From JALZKA01 sp963715405 (GTDB taxonomy: Bacteria > Actinomycetota > Thermoleophilia > Solirubrobacterales > 70-9): DNA of 64,000 nt. The position numbers were made by a program, and so were the translations under genes. Positions 8,129-16,596 of the stretch are shown piece after piece (position 1 is the first letter of the stretch; each line of letters starts with the position of its first letter). The notes below the pieces were generated by a model, which was not told the DNA's origin, made no database searches, and saw only the letters and a list, made by a program, of their open reading frames with translations. The stretch covers positions 2,046,001 through 2,110,000 of the forward strand of contig OY970239.1 in NCBI GenBank assembly GCA_963715405.1, written 5' to 3'.

Positions 8129-9565
8129 CTAATACGCGCCCGTTCCCCGGCTGATCGAGGGCAGGGTCTGGGCCAGGATTCGCAGATCCCGGACCAGCGA
8201 GACATTCTCCACGTAGTCAAGCTCGACGGCGAGCCGCTCCGCGAAGCTGAGCGCTCCTCGCCCGGACACCTGCATCGGGCCGGTGACGCCGGGCTTTACA
8301 GCCAGGCGGAAGCGGTGCTCTGGGCGATACAGCTCGACGATTTCGACCTGCTCGGGCCGGGGACCGACGATCGACATGTCGCCGAGCACGACGTTGATGA
8401 ACTGGGGCGCCTCGTCGATCGACAAACGGCGAAGAAAGCGGCCGACCCGTGTGACCCTGGGATCCGCTTCGAATTTGAAGACCGGCTCGGCGAGGTCCTC
8501 GAGCGTGAGCATGCGGTGAAGCTCCTTCTCCGCGTCCACCGCCATGGTCCGGAACTTGAACATCCTGAACGGCTCGGCGTTGAGACCGGCGCGCCGCTGG
8601 ACATAGAAAACGGGCCCCCTGGAGTCGAGCTTGATCGCCAGCGCGATGAAGGGCACCAGCGGTGCCAAAAGCGCGCAGCCGATGCTTCCGCAGACGAGGT
8701 CGAAGGCTCGCTTGATGAAGATCGTCGAACGAGAGACGTCCCAAGTGTTGAATTCGAGAATCGGAAGATCGGCGAGCTCGGAGAGCCGGCTGGTGGCTGC
8801 GGCGCGACCTTGGAGCGGAGAGACGAGGCTCAGCTTCACCTGGTGGGCGCGGCAGGCCACCGCAAGCGTCTCGATCGCACCTGGATCGAGGATGTCGGCA
8901 GCCACGATCATGCGGTCGACGTGCGGGCCTCCGTCGAGGGACGCGCCGGCTTCCTCCAGAGTGTCCCGGCACGAGGCCTCGTCGAGGGCGAGATGGGTGT
9001 CGGGAAAGAGCTCGATCTTCCTCCTGATCGAAGCTGCCAGCTTGCCCCTCCCGATCACCGCGGTCGTCTCCGGGGGCGTGAGACGCCGCCAGAGCCCGCG
9101 GGCGGTCGCTCGGAAGAACAACGCCGAGATCACGCCGGCCACCCAAGCGACCAGCATCGTCGATGCGGATATCTCCCCGACTGGCGTCAGGGGCATGATC
9201 AGCGCCAATCCCGCCGAAGCTACGCCCGCCCAGATGACGACGAGCTGGAGCTCGTCGATGGTCAGGTGGCGGATCGCACGATGGTCCTGGTCGTAGAGCC
9301 CGAGGAGCTTCGCCCAGCCCACCCACAGCGGCAGGAACGCGAGCGCCCAGATCAGGAGGCCCGCGCCCCGGGCGAAGGCGACGCTGAGAACGGCAGCGGC
9401 CAGGCAGTCCGCGATCGCAAGCATCCGGCGCCGCCTGGCGTCTCGCCAGAAGCGAAGCGAAGGATCACTCGCGACTCTCGCGGCCGGCCGCGGTTGTGCT
9501 GCGCCGGCAGGAGCGAGCCGATCGGCCTCGGACGAGGCTCTGGATTCGCTACGGGTTATCTGCAT
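8129..9565 (-). CDS. Exopolysaccharide polyprenyl glycosylphosphotransferase (initiating enzyme)
   Basis: 478 aa. Four or five hydrophobic segments in residues about 40-145 are followed by a CoA-binding-like middle region. One membrane helix (about 275) then leads into the C-terminal bacterial sugar-transferase domain: FYVQRRAGLNAEPFRMFKFRTM, VGRFLRRLSIDEAPQ and DMSIVGPRPEQVE are diagnostic of the WbaP/WcaJ/CpsE family. It transfers a sugar-1-phosphate to undecaprenyl phosphate and so starts the repeat unit. It lies between the flippase and the glycosyltransferases in one operon. Length and motifs are complete. Confidence 0.93.
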   Translation of the reverse strand: MQITRSESRASSEADRLAPAGAAQPRPAARVASDPSLRFWRDARRRRMLAIADCLAAAVLSVAFARGAGLLIWALAFLPLWVGWAKLLGLYDQDHRAIRHLTIDELQLVVIWAGVASAGLALIMPLTPVGEISASTMLVAWVAGVISALFFRATARGLWRRLTPPETTAVIGRGKLAASIRRKIELFPDTHLALDEASCRDTLEEAGASLDGGPHVDRMIVAADILDPGAIETLAVACRAHQVKLSLVSPLQGRAAATSRLSELADLPILEFNTWDVSRSTIFIKRAFDLVCGSIGCALLAPLVPFIALAIKLDSRGPVFYVQRRAGLNAEPFRMFKFRTMAVDAEKELHRMLTLEDLAEPVFKFEADPRVTRVGRFLRRLSIDEAPQFINVVLGDMSIVGPRPEQVEIVELYRPEHRFRLAVKPGVTGPMQVSGRGALSFAERLAVELDYVENVSLVRDLRILAQTLPSISRGTGAY

Positions 9566-9599
9566 GCCCCAACCGCTGGGAACTCTAGTTGTCTGGTGC

Positions 9600-11492
9600 C
9601 TAATGGCCGTCGGCCTCGCTCCACGCCTCGTCCGGGCAGCTACGCAGATCGACGACGAGATCCTCGAGCTGGCTCAGCTCGCGCGCCTCGATTGTTCCTG
9701 CCCGAAGCAACTCCCTGCCGACGGCATCGTGAGCGGCGAACGAGTCGCTTGCGAAGAGGTACCGGATCAGCTGCGGGTCGGGCGACTCGGCGTGATACCC
9801 AACGCCACCGGCGGCGCGCGCACCGCGCTGAAGCACGCGAAATGCGCGCTCGGCGGAACCCCCGAGATCTTCGTCGCTACGCGCCGCGATCGCTTGACGC
9901 AAGGTGTCTCTCTGACGAGGATTCAGGGCAGCGATGGCCGCTCGCGGATTCAACCTGCCCTTCCCAGGCCGCGCCGCGCCGACCAGGGTCGGCCAGATCA
10001 TGCTCCTATGGCTCTTGGGGACGGCACCGGTGAGAGCGATCGCGCCCAGCCATGCCGCGAGCAGGCCCACCGAGAGAGCCAGTTGCCCGGCCAGCTCGCC
10101 GGGCGAGATCACCTGATAGACCGCCCAGCAGCCCAAGGCCGCCCCGATCGCAAGGGCTCCACTCAGGTAGGGCACCTCGATGGGAGTCTGACTCGCTTGC
10201 GAGGCCGTGCCCAGGACGAGCACCGGCAAGGCGAATGCCGCGCTCATCGCGATCGGGACACCTTCGACTCCGATCTCGGGCAGGAGGACGACCGACCCCA
10301 CGCAGAACCCCACGGCACCTCCCACCGCCAACGCGGGGAAAAGCCGGCGCTTGCCGGAGAACTTCACGCACTTGTTCAACACCTGCAAGAGCCGGGGCAC
10401 GAGAAGACCGGCTGCGAGAAGCGGCACCAGGTCGGCGGCATCCGAATACGACGGGGGAGCGACTCGAACGATCGCATCGGCGAACAGGGAGGTGGCCAGA
10501 AGGATGCCCGTCGCCAAGAGCACGAAGTAGCGAAGCTGGGTGCCCCGAGCGAGCGCGCCACCGTGATCCGCTTCGGCCTCCGCAAAGGCCAGACTGCGAA
10601 GCAGGGGTCGCATGGCCATCCTGTAGCTCGCGCTGACAAACACGGCGATCCCGGCTATGCGCGACGCGAACCCGAATAGCCCTACATCTGCCGTGGAGAG
10701 GAATCTCGAGGTGAGGAACACCCCCGCGTAGCCCACGATCCAAAAGGAAAGGACGACGGGGATCCTTGGGGCCCCCGCCCGGAAGATCGCCAGCACCTCG
10801 CGCACCGAGAAAGCCCACGCAAAGCTTCGGCGCGCCAGATATACGCCCAGAGCACCGGCGACCGCGCTGCCTGCGGCGATACCGCCGATGGCGCCTTCGA
10901 CGCCCGCGCCCGAGACGACGAGCGGAATTGAGACCGAAGCAGCGAGGCAGGGCTGGGCGATCGCGAGGGCTGCGAACGCAGACGGCCGCCTCTCGACCCA
11001 AACGACGCCCGAGGTCAGGGCGTGGAGGCTGAGCAAAGCGCCCACGCAAGCCGCCCACACCATCGCTTGGGACGTACTGTCTCCCAGGAGGTCGCTCGAA
11101 AGGGGATCCGCCAGCGCGACGGTGAGGGCGATCGCCGCAATCCCTCCGGAGAAGGTCAGTACGAAGCCGGTGCCGAGGCTCTTCTCGGGGGCGGCGGACT
11201 GCGTGTCGAGCGCTGTCTCGTCATCGTTCGCATCGTCGTCATCGCCCGCCGAGCCGAAGACGCGGCGCATCGTTCCAGGCTTCGTGACGATGCTTATTGC
11301 GAGGCTCACGGCCGCGGCATAGAGAACTAGCAGGGCGAAGCGGCCGTACTCCACCGGCGTCAGGAAGTTGACGAGGACGAATGTGCTGCCCAGGGCAACG
11401 CCCTGCGCAATGAAGAGTCCCACCGAGTGAAGGGACCCAAAGCGCAGCAGTTGCGCTGCCAGCTTTGAGTCTTGGGGCGGGTTGATTCTCAC
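9600..11492 (-). CDS. Wzx-like polysaccharide flippase with C-terminal cytosolic extension
   Basis: 630 aa. Residues about 15-480 hold 12-14 hydrophobic segments of a MATE/oligosaccharidyl-lipid flippase, with the family-like N-terminus LLRFGSLHSVGLFIAQG and EYGRFAL. After about residue 490 there is a hydrophilic tail of about 140 residues with no hydrophobic segments, rich in Arg/Ala/Glu, which ordinary Wzx proteins lack. It is the first gene of the minus-strand operon and is divergent from the sulfotransferase at 11522 (29 bp apart). The likely role is export of lipid-linked repeat units. The function of the tail is unknown. Confidence 0.85.
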   Translation of the reverse strand: MRINPPQDSKLAAQLLRFGSLHSVGLFIAQGVALGSTFVLVNFLTPVEYGRFALLVLYAAAVSLAISIVTKPGTMRRVFGSAGDDDDANDDETALDTQSAAPEKSLGTGFVLTFSGGIAAIALTVALADPLSSDLLGDSTSQAMVWAACVGALLSLHALTSGVVWVERRPSAFAALAIAQPCLAASVSIPLVVSGAGVEGAIGGIAAGSAVAGALGVYLARRSFAWAFSVREVLAIFRAGAPRIPVVLSFWIVGYAGVFLTSRFLSTADVGLFGFASRIAGIAVFVSASYRMAMRPLLRSLAFAEAEADHGGALARGTQLRYFVLLATGILLATSLFADAIVRVAPPSYSDAADLVPLLAAGLLVPRLLQVLNKCVKFSGKRRLFPALAVGGAVGFCVGSVVLLPEIGVEGVPIAMSAAFALPVLVLGTASQASQTPIEVPYLSGALAIGAALGCWAVYQVISPGELAGQLALSVGLLAAWLGAIALTGAVPKSHRSMIWPTLVGAARPGKGRLNPRAAIAALNPRQRDTLRQAIAARSDEDLGGSAERAFRVLQRGARAAGGVGYHAESPDPQLIRYLFASDSFAAHDAVGRELLRAGTIEARELSQLEDLVVDLRSCPDEAWSEADGH

Positions 11493-11521
11493 TTCAGCCT
11501 CGACGCTACATTTCGAAATCC

Positions 11522-12517
11522 ATGTTTCCTGCCCGGTTGCGGCCCGAAGCCGATCCCCTCGCCGCGCTCCCTTTCGATGGGCCGGCGTTCGAGTCGCGCC
11601 TCGCCTGGATCTTTGGCTCTCCGCGCACCGGAAGCACTTGGCTGCTGCGAATGCTCGTCTATCCCCTCAGGGCCGGGGAGGAACCTTCGGGCCTCAAGCG
11701 TAAACGCCGGAAGCCGAAGGTGCCGAACATTGTCGTCCCGGTGAACGAATCGCACGTGCCGCTTCATCTCACACCGCTTCGCCGCATCAAGGCCCAGGAG
11801 GCCGAGATGACCGGGCCCGACGACTTCGTCATGAACACGAGGCACCTGCACCGTTCGAGCTATCTCTTCTCGGAGGATCACGGCGAGATCGCGTGGCCCT
11901 GGGCCCGCTCGATGATCCTCGACCGGTTCTATCACCAGGCTGAACTGGCGATGGAAGCTCACGGAGTAGATGATTGCGTCGTGGTGATCAAGGAGCCAAA
12001 CGGCTCACACGGGGCGCACAGAATCATGGGACTGTTGCCGAACGCGAAGCTGGTGTTTTTGATGCGCGACGGTCGCGATGTCGTCGATTCAGCCCTGACG
12101 TTGCATCTGCCGGGAGGGAGCCGCGAGGACCGTGGCCGCGGGATCCGCAACGACGAGGACCGCCTGCGCTACGTGACGATCGGTGCGCGACTCTGGGTCA
12201 ATCGCATGAACGCCGTGCAGCGCGCCTACGACGCTCACGATCCCGCCCGTCGCCTCAAGGTCCGCTACGAGGATCTGCGAGCCAACACCGTCGAGGAGCT
12301 CTCGCGACTGGTCGAATTTCTTGGGTTGGACCGGACCCGGGAGACCATCGTGGACGCGGTCGAGGATCAGGCCTACAAGTCCAAGTCGAAGAAAGAGCAG
12401 GCCCTCAGCCGCAGGTCCGCCAGCACGGGCGAATGGCGCAAAAGCCTCAGGCCGGACGAACAAGAGGTCGTCGAAGGCATCATGGGCGAGAAGCTCGTAG
12501 AGCTGGGCTACGAGTAG
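11522..12517 (+). CDS. PAPS-dependent sulfotransferase
   Basis: 331 aa. IFGSPRTGSTWLLRMLVYP (about 35-53) is the 5'-phosphosulfate loop and VFLMRDGRDVVDS the 3'-phosphate site. Shared blocks with the 2326-3297 protein (VNESH, VIKEPNGS, SRRxxSTGEWRxxL near the end) mark the two as paralogues flanking the polysaccharide operon. The last residues VELGYE match the C-terminal pattern of the family. The glycan acceptor is unknown. The stop is 3 bp from the convergent amidase gene. Confidence 0.88.
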   Translation: MFPARLRPEADPLAALPFDGPAFESRLAWIFGSPRTGSTWLLRMLVYPLRAGEEPSGLKRKRRKPKVPNIVVPVNESHVPLHLTPLRRIKAQEAEMTGPDDFVMNTRHLHRSSYLFSEDHGEIAWPWARSMILDRFYHQAELAMEAHGVDDCVVVIKEPNGSHGAHRIMGLLPNAKLVFLMRDGRDVVDSALTLHLPGGSREDRGRGIRNDEDRLRYVTIGARLWVNRMNAVQRAYDAHDPARRLKVRYEDLRANTVEELSRLVEFLGLDRTRETIVDAVEDQAYKSKSKKEQALSRRSASTGEWRKSLRPDEQEVVEGIMGEKLVELGYE

Positions 12518-12520
12518 GTC

Positions 12521-13036
12521 TCAATGAAACGCCGCCATTGCGTCGGCGAGGACGCGATCGACGTCGAGGTTGCCCGGGCACTCCTTCGCGGTCGTGATCT
12601 CTCGGTGGCCGATCACGTGCCGGCGGTCCAAGGGGATGCCCCAGCGCTCTGCCGCTCGGGCCACCAGATAGGCCCCCGAGTCGTACTGCGCGGCGGGCCG
12701 GACCGCGTCATGGGGCCGGCCGCCGTCCTCGAACTCGATCCCGATCGAGTACAGGTTCGGATTGCCTCCGCGCTCGATGACGAGGCGCGAAGTCGGATCC
12801 TGGACTTTTCCGGCGTGCCGGGCCGTGTCCTCCTCGGCGACGAACTGCGCGATCCGCCCGTCGAGAGCGACCAGGTAGTGCGCTGAGACCCGGCTCTCCG
12901 GCCGACCGAACCAGTCGATCGTCCCCGCCCAGGTGCCCACGTTGGTGTGGAGCACGATGAGCCGGGGCTCCTCGCCGTCCCGCCCAGACTCGAAGTTGGA
13001 CGTGCGGTGCCTCTCTGAGATCGGGCCGGACGTCAC
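12521..13036 (-). CDS. N-acetylmuramoyl-L-alanine amidase (Amidase_2 / PGRP fold)
   Basis: 171 aa. Zinc ligands are visible: first His in IVLHTNVG, second in HVIGHREITTAKECPG, with the Cys of ECPG in the third-ligand position. SAHYLVALDGRIAQFV is the substrate-side strand typical of Amidase_2. No signal peptide can be seen, so it is either cytosolic or exported another way; phage- or recycling-type amidases look like this. It would cleave the MurNAc-L-Ala bond of peptidoglycan fragments. The next gene upstream on the strand is a secreted glycoside hydrolase. Confidence 0.85.
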   Translation of the reverse strand: MTSGPISERHRTSNFESGRDGEEPRLIVLHTNVGTWAGTIDWFGRPESRVSAHYLVALDGRIAQFVAEEDTARHAGKVQDPTSRLVIERGGNPNLYSIGIEFEDGGRPHDAVRPAAQYDSGAYLVARAAERWGIPLDRRHVIGHREITTAKECPGNLDVDRVLADAMAAFH

Positions 13037-13074
13037 GAGCCCCTACCGGGTCGTGAGCGCCGCGTGCGTCATGC

Positions 13075-14154
13075 TCACCGCAGGGTGAAGCTCTTGAAGG
13101 CCTCCCACGACGGCTTCGGGCTGCCGTTCACCCGGAAGAGGCCTGTCTCGTGGCAAAAGAGGCAGGCGGGTTCGGATCGCGGCAGGTCCCTCAGCGAGTA
13201 CCAGTAGACGCCGCCCAGGTTCCACTCGTTTCGCTTCTCGAGCGCGAGCTTGAATACCCCTTTGAGCCTCTTCGCCTGTCCCTTCTCGGTCGTGAACGAT
13301 TGTCCCCGGCCGCGGCCGGTCGACCAGCCGGTCTCCGTGACGAAGAGCGCCTTATCCCCCGCGCCCTTTCGCTTGAGGACATCGCGAACCGCCTTGATCT
13401 GTTCTCCGACCCCGTCGGCGTCCTCCGCGTAGGGGTGTATCGCCGCGGAGTCGAAGGAAGACTTGACGCCGCGGACGTCGAGAAGTCGCCGCATGTAGTC
13501 GGCCGCATGGAGCGCTTGGTGCCGGGGGTCGTGGAAGATGCCGGCGAGCATGATCTTCGCGCGCGGGTCGGCGTCGCGGACCGCCTCCGCGGCCAGGCCC
13601 ACCAGCTCCGCGTACTCCTTCGGATCGGGCTCCGGCTGCCAGCTGGCAGGAGAGCTCGGCTCGTTCCAGATCTGCCAGGTCTTGACGGGCCTTGGGGCGA
13701 CGCCCGGGAAACCCCGTCGGAACTCGTTGCTTCTCCAGTACGCGCCATTCTTCCCGTAGCGCTCGACCAAAAGCCGCAGGACGTTCTTGAACGCTTGGCG
13801 GTCCTCGGCCGTCTCGATCGGGGGCAGGTCCTCCTTCGGGCGAACCCACTCGGGCGTGTTGTTGACGAACGGGAGCACCTGCATGCCATGTGCAGCGGCC
13901 CGGCCGAAGTCGTCGTCGAAGACGTCTCGGATCCTGGAGCTTGCTGCCTCCGAGCGCTGCAACGCGGGCCAATGAATCCCGATCCGGATCGCCCCCACCT
14001 TCGCAGTTTCCATCCGCTGATAGTCGGCGTCTTCGATCTCTCGCTGCGGCACGACTCCGAAGAACTCACTCGCCGAAGCGCTGGCCGGCGTGAGCGCCAG
14101 AAGTACGCCGAGAAGCGCCACGGTCGCTCTCCCTTTGCGATGCCTCCCGATCAT
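13075..14154 (-). CDS. Secreted glycoside hydrolase, clan GH-A like
   Basis: 359 aa. A signal peptide (basic start, then VALLGVLLALTPASASA) is followed by a (beta/alpha)8-type sequence. The acid/base glutamate is in WQIWNEPSSP and the nucleophile in FVTETGW, about 105 residues apart, as in clan GH-A families such as GH5/GH39/GH42-like proteins. HPYAED and GVYWYSLRD are further subsite strands. It probably trims extracellular polysaccharide; the sugar specificity is unknown. It lies next to the surface-glycan locus, which fits export or remodelling. Confidence 0.75.
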   Translation of the reverse strand: MIGRHRKGRATVALLGVLLALTPASASASEFFGVVPQREIEDADYQRMETAKVGAIRIGIHWPALQRSEAASSRIRDVFDDDFGRAAAHGMQVLPFVNNTPEWVRPKEDLPPIETAEDRQAFKNVLRLLVERYGKNGAYWRSNEFRRGFPGVAPRPVKTWQIWNEPSSPASWQPEPDPKEYAELVGLAAEAVRDADPRAKIMLAGIFHDPRHQALHAADYMRRLLDVRGVKSSFDSAAIHPYAEDADGVGEQIKAVRDVLKRKGAGDKALFVTETGWSTGRGRGQSFTTEKGQAKRLKGVFKLALEKRNEWNLGGVYWYSLRDLPRSEPACLFCHETGLFRVNGSPKPSWEAFKSFTLR

Positions 14155-14349
14155 CCAACCCTTCCGATCTCCTGCTGCCCGGACCCGGTGCGCTCAGACT
14201 CTAGCCGCTTGCGCGGCAGCAAGCGCAGTGCTTCTCGTCCAGCGCCTGCTCGCCGAGAGTGAGATAGCGGGACACCTAGGGCCGTGAGATCACTCTTGGC
14301 GAGATCCGGGTTAGCTGCTCTCCATAAAGCACAAATGTCCGTGTGTCCC

Positions 14350-14470
14350 ACGCGCGATAGTCATTTAGGCCCTAGGCACGGCCTTTAACACGAGTTCATC
14401 GGGCGAGCACTCCCGGGAGGAATCGTCACACCGCTTGGTTGAGCGGTATGCCCGATGTAGGGGCAGCGTG
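14350..14470 (+). repeat. Family-A structured repeat, copy 1
   Basis: It begins CGCGCGATAGTCATTTAGGCC. Hairpin 1 is AGGCC-ctaggcac-GGCCT. Eighty-one bases after the repeat start comes hairpin 2, CCGCT-tggttg-AGCGG, followed by TGCCCGA. Copies at 17077 and 21951 keep the same order and spacing (79-81 nt). Copy 3 has GGGCC/GGCCC in hairpin 1, a compensatory pair change. Confidence 0.65.
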
Positions 14471-14508
14471 CCCGACAGGATTCGAACCTGTGATCTTCGG
14501 TTTCGTAG
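14468..14508 (-). pseudogene. tRNA-Arg 3' fragment (41 nt)
   Basis: On the minus strand this matches the anticodon-arm end, variable loop, T arm and acceptor 3' strand of the intact tRNA-Arg(ACG) at 22069-22141, with about three mismatches. Similarity stops abruptly after CGGTTTCGTAG (plus-strand reading). The T loop GATTCGAAC is intact, but the D arm and 5' acceptor are absent, so it cannot be a tRNA. Such a remnant is what integration at a tRNA 3' end leaves behind. Confidence 0.75.
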
Positions 14509-14531
14509 CTTTGCGGTAAGCCGAGACTTAG

Positions 14532-14550
14532 GTGCTTCGCATGGAAGCAC
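14532..14550 (+). repeat. Family-B hairpin repeat, copy 1
   Basis: Perfect hairpin GTGCTTC-gcatg-GAAGCAC. The core GCTTCGCATGGAAGC recurs at 15159-15173, and with one change and one inserted base at 15873-15888. It recurs inverted, with one change, at 17042-17056. Confidence 0.6.
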
Positions 14551-14588
14551 ATGAGTTAGGCATGAGCGAACGAGGAGCGCACGAACGC

Positions 14589-14993
14589 TCATTTCCACCC
14601 TGGCACGCGCCCCGCTTGAACGATCCACTTGTGTAGCTCGGATCTCTCCACCTCCTCCAGCGTTGTGACCTTGACGTAGCGTGACCGGTCTCTCTCTCCG
14701 AGCGGCGGAGGAGAATCGAAGTCCGCGCCGCCCAGGAACACGAGGTTCACGGAGACGTCGTACGCGACCATCTCGATAACCCAGCCGAGCTCGGGCAGCC
14801 CGTAGTACGCCTTCTTCCACTTCACGGCGAACTGAAGCCCGTCGATGGCCTCGCGAACCATTTCGTCCAGCCGTTTGACGACCGGATGCAGATCCGGCAT
14901 CACTCGCTTGATCCAGTCCTCGATCTCGGCGTGGCTATTCGATGGCTCCGGTGGCTTTCGCGTCGTTTTTGGCTGGCGCGTTTTCGTCATCAC
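14589..14993 (-). CDS. DUF1801 (YdhG-like) domain protein
   Basis: 134 aa, the usual length for DUF1801. The central block, in which a lysine-rich segment WKKAYYGLPELGW precedes hydrophobic strands (VIEMVAYDVSVNLVFLGGAD), is typical of the family fold. RYVKVTTLEEVERSELHKWI is the C-terminal helix. The biochemical function of DUF1801 is not established. A Lys/Thr/Pro-rich start (about 15 residues) precedes the domain. It stands alone between two family-B hairpins. Confidence 0.75.
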   Translation of the reverse strand: MMTKTRQPKTTRKPPEPSNSHAEIEDWIKRVMPDLHPVVKRLDEMVREAIDGLQFAVKWKKAYYGLPELGWVIEMVAYDVSVNLVFLGGADFDSPPPLGERDRSRYVKVTTLEEVERSELHKWIVQAGRVPGWK

Positions 14994-15123
14994 AAGTTCC
15001 CTTCATGGTCTCACTTCGCGAGTTGAACAGCGCTTTCAATACCACCCAGCAGCCCAGCGCGCGCCTGCCTTCAAGCGAAACCGTCGTCACCGCAACAGCG
15101 GGGTGACCAAGTTTCCGGATCGG

Positions 15124-15180
15124 CGCTTTAGGTGCTTTGGACGAGAAGCGCCTATGTCGCTTCGCATGGAAGCGCCTATT
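15124..15180 (+). repeat. Family-B hairpin repeat, copy 2 (double hairpin)
   Basis: GGTGCTTTGGACGAGAAGCGCC forms the first hairpin and GCTTCGCATGGAAGC the second, each followed by CCTAT. The left hairpin is repeated almost base for base at 15846-15867. The two copies flank the small secreted-protein gene at 15278. Confidence 0.6.
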
Positions 15181-15277
15181 GCGAGGCGGGGTTTCCGGCG
15201 CTACGATTTTGTCTCACGAAAGGTAGGAGCGATCGCGGCCGTAGGGCGGCCGGGCGACTCGGCGAAGGGAGACAGGC

Positions 15278-15787
15278 GTGATCAACAAGGTTCGTCCACA
15301 CCATCCACGTGGCAGCGGGGTGTGGTCTCGCCGTGCTTTGGCATGTACGGGAGCCGCCCTAGCTCTGGGCGCTGGGGTGGCAGCGGGCCACGAGGCAAGC
15401 TTCCCTTCGTCCACAACGATCCATTTCTATGACGCTGCGGCCCCTGGCGGTGGTCCCTCGAGATGTGAAGATCCGAGCGATCACGATGATTGCTTTTACG
15501 GCCGGATGGATTCGGCCGTTGGCAAGTGCCAGCCGAATAGAACGGTCAAGGTCTTCGACCGCAATCCGACTCCTCCGATGCACTCGCGAGCTGCTGGCAC
15601 TCGCCCGGAGCTGATCGGTCAGACGACGTCAGATTCAGAGGGGCGGTGGATCGTCGTCGTGGATAACCCTGGGACCCACAAGTTCTTCGCAAAAGTGACA
15701 CGGCGGGACGTCTCAAGGCCAGGACATACCCACATATGCCGGGCTACGGTTTCTGAAGACCTCAAGGTCGAATCGGACTTCGGCTGA
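15278..15787 (+). CDS. Secreted protein of unknown function
   Basis: 169 aa, GTG start with a purine-rich ribosome site (aagggagacag). An Arg-rich start and ALACTGAALALGAGVAAG form an export signal; no lipobox is clear. The mature part has four Cys (CEDPSDHDDC, KCQPNR, HICRA). It also has a beta-sandwich-like stretch, RTVKVFDRN ... GQTTSDSEGRWIVVVDNPG, of the kind seen in carboxypeptidase-regulatory-like repeats of many actinobacterial secreted proteins. No enzyme motif is seen. It is flanked by family-B repeats on both sides. Confidence 0.65.
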   Translation: MINKVRPHHPRGSGVWSRRALACTGAALALGAGVAAGHEASFPSSTTIHFYDAAAPGGGPSRCEDPSDHDDCFYGRMDSAVGKCQPNRTVKVFDRNPTPPMHSRAAGTRPELIGQTTSDSEGRWIVVVDNPGTHKFFAKVTRRDVSRPGHTHICRATVSEDLKVESDFG

Positions 15788-15845
15788 CGAAAGTCAAAGA
15801 CCGACACACCACCGAAACTCGTCGGCGCTCGCGGATCAACTTCAG

Positions 15846-15890
15846 GGTGCTTTGGACGAAAAGCGCCTATGTGCTCTGCATGGAAAGCAG
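15846..15890 (+). repeat. Family-B hairpin repeat, copy 3
   Basis: GGTGCTTTGGACGAAAAGCGCC, then the degenerate core GCTCTGCATGGAAAGC. It differs from copy 2 by single changes only in the left hairpin. It lies directly before the stop of the methyltransferase gene. Confidence 0.55.
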
Positions 15891-15898
15891 CGCGGCGG

Positions 15899-16516
15899 TC
15901 ACGGCGAAGCGGCTACCCCAAGGGAGTCGGCAGCCAGGAACTTCGGTGCTCCGTCCTCGTAGAAGGTGTCGACCTCCAAGAGGTTGAATCCAGCTCGGGT
16001 CAGTAGCTCGCTTGGCTCCCGCGTCAGATGGCACCCGCCAAAGATCCGCTTCTGCATGGGCTCCAAGCGATGCTGCCATCTGCGTACAGGGTCATCCGGC
16101 GCCAACCCGTGCTCAACGAAGTGAAAGGTGCCTCCTGGCTTTAGGACGCGGCGAACCTCGTGTAGTGCGGCGGCAACGTCCGGGATCGTGCACAACGTCC
16201 AAGTGGACAAGGCAGAGTCGAAGCTGTCGTCGGGAAACGGAAGCGATTGCCCGTCAAGACCTGAGCGCTCCACCTTTACGGTCGCGTCCCTAAGACGCTT
16301 CTTGGCAAGCTTCCAGCCCAGGTCAGCTGGCTCGATTGCCGCGACGCGACTCACCTTTTCGGGGTAGAACGGAACATTGAGTCCCGAGCCGAAGCCGATC
16401 TCCACTACCTCCCCTTCCAGTCCCGCGCAGACTCGTTCTCGTAACGGATCTGAGCTCTTCAACCCACACGCGACATTGATGATTCGCGGGAGTACTTGCT
16501 CGCTGTAGATGCTCAT
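15899..16516 (-). CDS. Class I SAM-dependent methyltransferase
   Basis: 205 aa, a complete small Methyltransf_11-type enzyme. VVEIGFGSGLNVPFY is motif I, AAIEPADLGWKLA motif II, LPFPDDSFDSALSTWTLC the substrate-side motif, and RVLKPGGTFHFVEHG the late strand. The start MSIYSEQVLPRIINVACG is the family's usual N-terminal helix. The closest general family is the METTL7/UbiE-like group; the substrate is unknown. It is monocistronic-looking, with the SnoaL-like gene 80 bp upstream on the same strand. Confidence 0.85.
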   Translation of the reverse strand: MSIYSEQVLPRIINVACGLKSSDPLRERVCAGLEGEVVEIGFGSGLNVPFYPEKVSRVAAIEPADLGWKLAKKRLRDATVKVERSGLDGQSLPFPDDSFDSALSTWTLCTIPDVAAALHEVRRVLKPGGTFHFVEHGLAPDDPVRRWQHRLEPMQKRIFGGCHLTREPSELLTRAGFNLLEVDTFYEDGAPKFLAADSLGVAASP

Positions 16517-16596
16517 GTCATCCCCCTAGTGAGGTTGGCGCGTCACCTCGAACCGTACCGCTTGGTGGCAGGCCTCTCCCGGCCAAGAGTGGCGCT

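Larger units (their letters stand above)
14155..14588. other. Gene-free stretch with island-end signals
   Basis: No convincing coding frame. From left to right it holds the upstream region of the glycoside hydrolase, a family-A structured repeat (14350-14470), a 3' fragment of tRNA-Arg (14468-14508) and a family-B hairpin (14532-14550), each listed separately. I see no integrase, IS end or promoter that I can name. Confidence 0.6.

Noticed and set aside
8120..10033. 637-codon plus-strand frame over the glycosylphosphotransferase
   Set aside because: It opposes two well-supported genes, is rich in Arg/Pro/Glu shadow composition and has no domain.
13150..14262. 370-codon plus-strand frame opposite the glycoside hydrolase
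   Set aside because: Antisense to a gene with signal peptide and both catalytic glutamates; no independent evidence.
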